From: Synechococcus sp. BSA11S
Lineage (GTDB): Bacteria; Cyanobacteriota; Cyanobacteriia; PCC-6307; Cyanobiaceae
Assembly (NCBI RefSeq): GCF_014224355.1
Contig: NZ_VNWP01000002.1
Span: 186,001 to 250,000, forward strand
DNA length: 64,000 nt
Direction: 5' to 3'
Part shown: positions 58,316-64,000 of the stretch, in pieces
Numbering within the stretch: the first letter of the stretch is position 1
Layout: every line of letters begins with the position of its first letter
Program-made: the position numbers and the translations under genes
Notes under the pieces: generated by a model
The model's input: only the letters and a program-made list of their open reading frames with translations
What the model was told of the DNA's origin: nothing
The model's database searches: none

Positions 58316-59839
58316 TCAGGGGCGACGCCAGATCAGGCCATCACGGCCCAGCAGGTTGTCGGAGGCAGCGGGCCCCCAGGTGCGGGCTTCGTAAGGGTGC
58401 ACCGGCAGCTGCCAGGGGCTGTCCTCGATCAGCTCCAGCAGAGGGGTGTACAAACGCCAGGCGGCCTCCACCTCATCGCCGCGGGTGAACAGGGTGGGGT
58501 CCCCCAGCATGGCGTCGGCCAGCAGGCGCACGTAGCCTTCATCGGACGGTTCACCGAAGGATTCGTCGTAGGAGAAGTGCATGTCGACGGGTCTGCTGCG
58601 CATTCCCGAACCCGGTGACTTGACCTCGAAGCGGAACCCGGCCCCCTCATCGGGCTGGATGCGCAGGATCAGCTGGTTGGCGGTGGGGCTTCCGCCGGCA
58701 GCGTCGAACAGGTGCACCGGTGCTTCGCGGAAGGTGAGCACCACCTCGCTCATGCGTTTGGGCAGCCGCTTGCCGGTGCGGAGGTAGAAGGGGACGCCCT
58801 GCCAGCGCCAGTTGTCGATGAAGAGTTTCATCGCCACATAGGTTTCCGTGGTGCTGTTGGGGTTCACCCCCGGCTCCTCCCGATAGCCGGGCAGGGGGCG
58901 GGCCGCGTTGCCACCTGGGCCGTACTGCCCACGCACGCAGCAGTTCCAGGGCTCGAGCTCATCAGCGAGCCGAGCTGACTGAAGCACTTTGGCCTTCTCG
59001 TTGCGGATCGCCTCGGGCTCGAAGCGTCCGGGAGCTTCCATCGTGGTGAGGGCCAGCATCTGGGTCAGGTGGTTCTGGACCATGTCCCGCAGGGCGCCGG
59101 AACTTTCGTAGTAACCCGCCCGCTCCTCGACCCCCACGGTTTCAGCTGCGGTGATCTCCACGCTGGCGATGTAATTACGGTTCCAGATCGGCTCGAAGAT
59201 CGTGTTGGCAAAGCGCAGCACGAGGATGTTCTGGACCGTTTCCTTGCCGAGGTAATGGTCGATGCGGAAGACCTGGCTTTCCTTGGCACTCTCCTGCACG
59301 ATCCTGTTGAGTTCCTGGGCGCTGCCGTAATCGCGGCCGAAGGGCTTCTCGATCACCACCCGGCTGCGCTGGTCGTCGCTGAGCAGCCCGGCCGCTGCCA
59401 GGGCACGGCAGCCGCTTCCGTAGAACTTCGGCGACACCGAGAGGTAAAAGGTGCGGTTGTTACGGGTGGCTCTTTGGCGGTCGATCACCTCCAGACGCTG
59501 GGCCAGGCGCACCAGATGCTCAGGTTGCTGCAGGTCCACCGGCTCGTAAAAAAGCCCGGAGGCAAACTGTTCCCAGGCACCGAGGTGTTCGCGGACCACA
59601 TCCCCGAGGGCTTCAGCCATGTGGCCGCGGAAGTCGTCGTCGCTCCATGGGCGCCGTGCACAGCCCAGCACGGCGAATTCGGTGGGCAGCCGCCGCTGGC
59701 GGAACAGTTCGAACAGAGCAGGAACCAGCTTGCGATGGGTGAGATCTCCGCTCGCTCCAAAGATCACCAGGCACTGGGGCGAGATCACACGCTCCTGGCG
59801 CAGCCCGACCCTCAGTGGATTGGTGAGCGTGACGGTCAT
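58316..59839 (-). CDS. zwf: Glucose-6-phosphate 1-dehydrogenase
   Basis: A 507-residue enzyme of the oxidative pentose-phosphate pathway. The nucleotide-binding FGASGDLTHRKL is near 28-39, the substrate-binding RIDHYLGKE near 194-202, and EKPFGRD precedes it. Complete at both ends, ATG 59839. It supplies NADPH in the dark and is adjacent to its activator opcA and to petH, as in relatives. Confidence 0.95.
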   Translation of the reverse strand: MTVTLTNPLRVGLRQERVISPQCLVIFGASGDLTHRKLVPALFELFRQRRLPTEFAVLGCARRPWSDDDFRGHMAEALGDVVREHLGAWEQFASGLFYEPVDLQQPEHLVRLAQRLEVIDRQRATRNNRTFYLSVSPKFYGSGCRALAAAGLLSDDQRSRVVIEKPFGRDYGSAQELNRIVQESAKESQVFRIDHYLGKETVQNILVLRFANTIFEPIWNRNYIASVEITAAETVGVEERAGYYESSGALRDMVQNHLTQMLALTTMEAPGRFEPEAIRNEKAKVLQSARLADELEPWNCCVRGQYGPGGNAARPLPGYREEPGVNPNSTTETYVAMKLFIDNWRWQGVPFYLRTGKRLPKRMSEVVLTFREAPVHLFDAAGGSPTANQLILRIQPDEGAGFRFEVKSPGSGMRSRPVDMHFSYDESFGEPSDEGYVRLLADAMLGDPTLFTRGDEVEAAWRLYTPLLELIEDSPWQLPVHPYEARTWGPAASDNLLGRDGLIWRRP

Positions 59840-59928
59840 GGAGTGGAGGCTGCTGAGACTGGTTTACCCACGAAAGCGGGGAACACCCAGCAAACGACAG
59901 CACGGGTTCCCTTCTGTGCTGATTTCGG

Positions 59929-59955
59929 CAAAAAAGCCCGCCGTCAAGGCGGGCT
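59929..59955 (-). terminator. Rho-independent terminator after petH
   Basis: On the minus strand, AGCCCGCC and GGCGGGCT form an eight-pair stem with a five-base loop and are followed by six T. It separates petH from zwf, so the two are separate transcription units, and zwf has its own promoter in the 59840-59930 interval. Confidence 0.88.
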
Positions 59956-59993
59956 GATTCAGGCCAGGACAGGGCCGGTGGAGCGCTGAGTGC

Positions 59994-61157
<1,164 letters not shown>

Positions 61158-61182
61158 TCATTCTCCAAAAAAATCCGACCCG

Positions 61183-61188
61183 ATCATA
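61183..61188 (-). promoter_or_regulatory. Candidate -10 element of petH
   Basis: TATGAT on the minus strand, 31 bases upstream of the petH ATG, is a good -10 match. No clear -35 is visible 17 bases further upstream, so an activator (for example NtcA-type) may be needed; I did not find a convincing GTA-N8-TAC site. Confidence 0.45.
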
Positions 61189-61312
61189 GGCAACGTCTGT
61201 GATCTCTCCCTGATCGACCGTGGGCCTTTCCGCACCGGAATCCGCCCATTGCGGTTAGGTTTGGGCCCGGCCGGACCGATCAGGCCTGCCCGAATCCGGC
61301 GTTTCCCCTCAC

Positions 61313-61873
61313 TTGGCGCAACTTTCGGTTCTGACCTCACCCCCCAACCAGGGCCTGCTCCACAGCCAGGCCAGCTGCTCGCTGGACACGATCCAGCAGG
61401 AGATGGAGCGGCTGCCCCAGGGAACACGCCGGCTGGCGGTTCAGTTGCGCCTTGAACTCCCACCCCAGCGGATCTGGGCCGTCCTCACCGACTACGAGAA
61501 TCTCAGCCGCTTCATCCCCAACCTCTCCACGTCGCGCTTGCTCTGGCGCCGTGGGTCCACTGTGGGCCTCGAGCAGGTGGGTTGCCAGCAGTTCTGCGGT
61601 CTTCGCTTCAGCGCCCGTGTCGAACTTGAATTGTGTGAGCACCCCGACGACGGCCTGCTCCGCTTCAGCATGCGCCAGGGCGATTTCCGCCGCTTTGAGG
61701 GTGCCTGGCATGTCAGCGATGACCCAGGCGGGTCCCGACTGCTGTACGAACTCACCGTGCAGGGACGTCAGGGAATGCCGATCGGCCTGATCGAGCAACG
61801 TCTGCGCGAGGATCTGGCGGCCAATCTCAGGGCTGTGCAGCGGGAAGCGTTGCGCCGCTGCGAGCAGAACTGA
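61313..61873 (+). CDS. SRPBCC (START-like, COQ10-type) family protein
   Basis: A 186-residue protein with a START/COQ10-like helix-grip fold: LRLELPPQRIWAVLTDYENLSRFIPNL (about 46-72) and QGDFRRFEGAWHVSDD later. Such proteins bind lipids, quinones or carotenoids; in cyanobacteria this branch is of unknown function. A TTG start at 61313 is used because the first 30 residues precede the domain; the first ATG (residue 31) is possible. Divergent from petH. Confidence 0.82.
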   Translation: MAQLSVLTSPPNQGLLHSQASCSLDTIQQEMERLPQGTRRLAVQLRLELPPQRIWAVLTDYENLSRFIPNLSTSRLLWRRGSTVGLEQVGCQQFCGLRFSARVELELCEHPDDGLLRFSMRQGDFRRFEGAWHVSDDPGGSRLLYELTVQGRQGMPIGLIEQRLREDLAANLRAVQREALRRCEQN

Positions 61874-61940
61874 ACCAGGGAAGTCTGAAGGTCAACTGAT
61901 CATTGCTACGGCAGCATCTTTTGCCGTTCGCTTTGATCAA

Positions 61941-62000
61941 ACAATCATTTCAACGATTACGCATGAATCGTTGAACTGGTAATTTTCAAGCTTGATTGTC
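61941..62000. repeat. Nested inverted repeats beside tRNA-Glu
   Basis: TTCAACGATT (61949-61958) and AATCGTTGAA (61966-61975) pair perfectly around a seven-base loop. Outer arms ACAATCA (61941-61947) and TGATTGT (about 61994-62000) can pair too. The position is right for bidirectional termination between the SRPBCC gene and the minus-strand tRNA gene, but only short T runs follow. Confidence 0.5.
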
Positions 62001-62001
62001 A

Positions 62002-62074
62002 TACCCCCAAGGGGATTCGAACCCCTGTCGCCTCCGTGAAAGGGAGGTGTCCTAGGCCTCTAGACGATGGGGGC
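62002..62074 (-). tRNA. trnE: tRNA-Glu (anticodon TTC), CCA not encoded
   Basis: A 73-base cloverleaf on the minus strand beginning GCCCCCATCGTCTAG. The anticodon loop is CTTTCAC (TTC) on the stem CCTCC/GGAGG, and the T-arm loop TTCGAAT is intact. The acceptor closes with a G:T pair at 1:72. CCA is not encoded, unlike in tRNA-fMet. In cyanobacteria this tRNA also feeds tetrapyrrole synthesis through glutamyl-tRNA reductase. Ends could be off by one base. Confidence 0.95.
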
Positions 62075-62148
62075 GAGGCCACGGAGGTTCAGCGTTTTTC
62101 AGGCGCTGATTCCGATTCATGGACGCTACGGGTCGGAGTGTCCCTTCG

Positions 62149-63348
62149 TCAAGGCAAGGTCTGGCCTGGAGAGTTCTGCCCCGACCACACCGGAACGGTG
62201 AAGTGGAAACAGGCCCCTTCACCTGGCTCGGAGACCACCCAGATCTTTCCGCCATGAACTTCGGCGATACGGCGACAGACCGAGAGCCCAACCCCGAAGC
62301 CGGAGGTGGTTCCTGATGTCTGGGGGAGCCGCACCCGTTCCAGGAAAATACGCTCCTGTTCCGCGCGGGGAATGCCCGGACCGGTGTCGCAGACGCTCAC
62401 CTGAACCCACTGGCTGGTGCGGTGCAGCAACGACAGGGTCACCTCGCCGTCATCGGGGGTGTATTTCAGCGCATTCTCCAGAAGGTTCAGCAGCACCTGG
62501 CGCATGCGCCGCTGATCGGCGAACACATCCGGAAGGTCAGCGGGAATGTCGGTGATCAGGTGCAGCGTCCGACCCACCCACAACTTCTCCAGCTCCAGGA
62601 TCGCCTCCGCCGCCACCGGCGCCAGGGCAAGCCGCTGGGGGTTGAACAGGGCTTCCCAGCGGGTGGTGCCCACCTCCAGCAGGTCCTTGGAGAGGTGCTC
62701 GATGTCATCGAGGCGGCGGTCGAGCACATCCCGGCAGCGGGTGTTGTTGATGTGCCCCAGTTGCAGGCTCTGAAGCGCCAGCTTGGCGGCGGTGAGGGGG
62801 GTGCGCAGCTCGTGGGCCACCATGCGCAGCAGCCTCTCCTGCACCCGCAGGCGCTCGATCAGGGTTTCGTTTTCCTGACGCAGCACCAGCACCTGGTCTT
62901 CCAGTTGCAACTCCCGCTGGGAACGGCTGCCATCCATCTCGGCGGGCCGCAGGCTCATGCCCAGGTCACTGACCACCTCCAGCTGTTGCCAACGGGGCAG
63001 CCAGCCCTTCAACTGATCCAGCACCGCGTTGCCCGCCAGCACCTGCCGGGGTGGTGGCTCCAGTTTCACCAGGGCCGGGGTGGCCACCAGCCTGTGCAGC
63101 TCCAGCAGCTCGGGTCGCAGGGCGGGGTTGGCCACCTCCAGAGCCACCTCGAAGCCGCAGTCGCAGGTTTCGAGGTAATGGAGCACGCTGCGCAGATCCG
63201 CGGAAGCGAGGTGGTGGGGGGCCGCCACCAGCAGCAATTTCAGGGGCTGCCGACTGGCCGGGGTGCTGCCCCTGGTGCTGCCCCTGGTGCCGCCGGGAAG
63301 GGGCCCGGCGGCAGTTGTGCCGGGGTCGGCGTTCCCCGCTTCGGGCAC
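62149..63348 (-). CDS. sasA: Adaptive-response sensory histidine kinase SasA
   Basis: A 399-residue kinase. Residues about 34-120 are a KaiB-like thioredoxin-fold sensor ([20 protein letters not shown]). The dimerisation/phosphoacceptor domain has [20 protein letters not shown] with H179. The ATPase domain has [11 protein letters not shown] (N box), DTGPGIP (G1) and [19 protein letters not shown] (G2). SasA is stimulated by KaiC and phosphorylates RpaA in clock output. GTG start at 63348; the first 33 residues are low in complexity and a later start is possible. Confidence 0.93.
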   Translation of the reverse strand: MPEAGNADPGTTAAGPLPGGTRGSTRGSTPASRQPLKLLLVAAPHHLASADLRSVLHYLETCDCGFEVALEVANPALRPELLELHRLVATPALVKLEPPPRQVLAGNAVLDQLKGWLPRWQQLEVVSDLGMSLRPAEMDGSRSQRELQLEDQVLVLRQENETLIERLRVQERLLRMVAHELRTPLTAAKLALQSLQLGHINNTRCRDVLDRRLDDIEHLSKDLLEVGTTRWEALFNPQRLALAPVAAEAILELEKLWVGRTLHLITDIPADLPDVFADQRRMRQVLLNLLENALKYTPDDGEVTLSLLHRTSQWVQVSVCDTGPGIPRAEQERIFLERVRLPQTSGTTSGFGVGLSVCRRIAEVHGGKIWVVSEPGEGACFHFTVPVWSGQNSPGQTLP

Positions 63349-63455
63349 CTTGGCTGCAGGCGAATCGTTCTGATCACCTTATGGCGTCCAACGGTTTCCC
63401 GAGGCCTGGCTATGACAACCCTGTGGCCTGACCCCACACCGCACCCCCACCTTCC

Positions 63456-64000
63456 ATGACTTCTTCCACGCAACGGGTGCCGCGGGACGAGCCCGGTCCA
63501 TCGACGATCCCCCCCCGGGGAAGCCGCATTCAGCTGGACAGCAGCCTGAGGCGATGGTTCTCCCGCAACCTCGGCCTCTGGCGTTCCAGGCGCCTCTATT
63601 TCTTCCGCGGCGAGGAGGAGGGCCTGCGGCTCGACAGCTTTCTGCGGATCGAATCCTATGAGCATCCGGTCGAAGGGGAGGCGGCCTATCGCTTCAGCTG
63701 GTGGCCGGAGCGGGATTTCGGCTTCTATGCCCGCAAGCCCCAGTACCAGGCCGAGGGCAGGCTGGATGCTTACCTCTGCGGTCACCAGCTGCGCTGCAGC
63801 AGGGGGCCTTTCTCGGATCTGCCCATGCGTTCCCAGATCCGCCAGGTGGACGAGCACGAACTGATCCTCGGGTCGCAGCATCAGGGCTGGGACATCGAGC
63901 AGCACATCCGCCTGATCGATCAGGACCGCTTCCGGGCCTGCTCGACCTTCTCCTGGCGGGATGGGGTTCTGGACATCACCGAAACCCACCATGAGATCCG
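63456..64000 (+). CDS. Unidentified protein, truncated by the window end
   Basis: From ATG 63456 the frame is open to the edge (181 residues, no stop). LRRWFSRNLGLWRSRRLYFFRGEEEG near 31-56 and YRFSWWPERDFGFYARKPQYQ follow, and later GWDIEQHIRLID. The tryptophan- and aromatic-rich beta pattern is reminiscent of the lipocalin-like CpeS bilin-lyase fold, but I do not recognise the family. Divergent from sasA with 107 bases between. The 250-residue minus-strand frame over it is antisense noise. Confidence 0.6.
   Translation, partial: MTSSTQRVPRDEPGPSTIPPRGSRIQLDSSLRRWFSRNLGLWRSRRLYFFRGEEEGLRLDSFLRIESYEHPVEGEAAYRFSWWPERDFGFYARKPQYQAEGRLDAYLCGHQLRCSRGPFSDLPMRSQIRQVDEHELILGSQHQGWDIEQHIRLIDQDRFRACSTFSWRDGVLDITETHHEI

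Noticed and set aside
63260-63296. Short tandem repeat near the sasA start as possible CRISPR or phase-variable tract
   Set aside because: Only about two and a half copies of a 12-base unit inside the coding N-terminus (GSTR-type repeats); too short for CRISPR, and a 12-base unit keeps the frame.
63240-63992. 250-residue minus-strand frame at the right edge
   Set aside because: It lies across the sasA 5' end and the plus-strand edge gene. The plus-strand frame has a far more protein-like composition.

Overview
The window reads as a chromosomal segment of a GC-rich unicellular alpha-cyanobacterium of the Synechococcus/Cyanobium type. The evidence is a set of typical cyanobacterial genes: sasA (KaiB-like sensor kinase of the circadian clock), petH with a CpcD-like phycobilisome-linker domain, solanesyl diphosphate synthase, hemL, crtE, a zwf-opcA pair, and CGLD27, DUF3318, DUF3386 and DUF2811 proteins. 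There are two tRNA genes, initiator tRNA-Met(CAT) and tRNA-Glu(TTC). I found no rRNA, insertion sequence, phage gene or CRISPR array. Genes are dense, and many neighbours overlap by ATGA, GTGA or TGATG junctions.

Layout. 72-1751: a kinase-like APH/ATPase fusion. 1925-5312: a visibly AT-richer block with a polytopic membrane protein, a GT2 glycosyltransferase and a GtrA flippase-like protein, probably a horizontally acquired surface-glycan module. 5334-7459: a small accessory operon on the minus strand (cupin DUF985, MSMEG_0570-type protein, NTF2-like DUF1348, DUF3050). 7568-8371: an SPFH/prohibitin protein. 8409-15271: a tightly coupled six-gene minus-strand operon (DMT permease, double META-domain protein, tandem-DTG retropepsin-like protein, zinc-ribbon membrane protein, long CPBP protease, small unknown). 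This is the best candidate here for an undescribed system.

15331-25558: outer-membrane barrel, methyltransferase plus RodZ-like protein, MliC-like and DoxX proteins, amidase-murI-sds, nitrilase, comB, and UbiD with an Rrf2 regulator. 25560-32538: one long minus-strand operon running hemL, then a complete branched-chain/neutral amino acid type ABC transporter (binding protein, two permeases, two ATPases), then a CaCA exchanger-like protein with eroded motifs. 32751-38493: glcD, tpiA, an S4 protein, an MsbA-type ABC exporter, two small conserved proteins and DUF3386. 38496-46441: carB, DUF3318-rsfS-CGLD27-asparaginase, tRNA-fMet and a GMC oxidoreductase.

46594-55496: DUF2811, CbiX chelatase, 7TM-HD phosphodiesterase, folD, crtE-DUF212-RecD-like helicase, GAP/Sap-like membrane protein and acylphosphatase. 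55478-64000: cobB/cbiA, opcA, zwf, petH, a SRPBCC protein, tRNA-Glu, sasA and a truncated unknown gene at the right edge. Functional themes are tetrapyrrole supply (hemL, cbiX, cobB), isoprenoids (sds, crtE), NADPH supply (zwf-opcA-petH), cell envelope (amidase, murI, RodZ-like, barrel, GT2) and the clock (sasA). All assignments come from reading the translated sequence and recalled family motifs; no database search was run.
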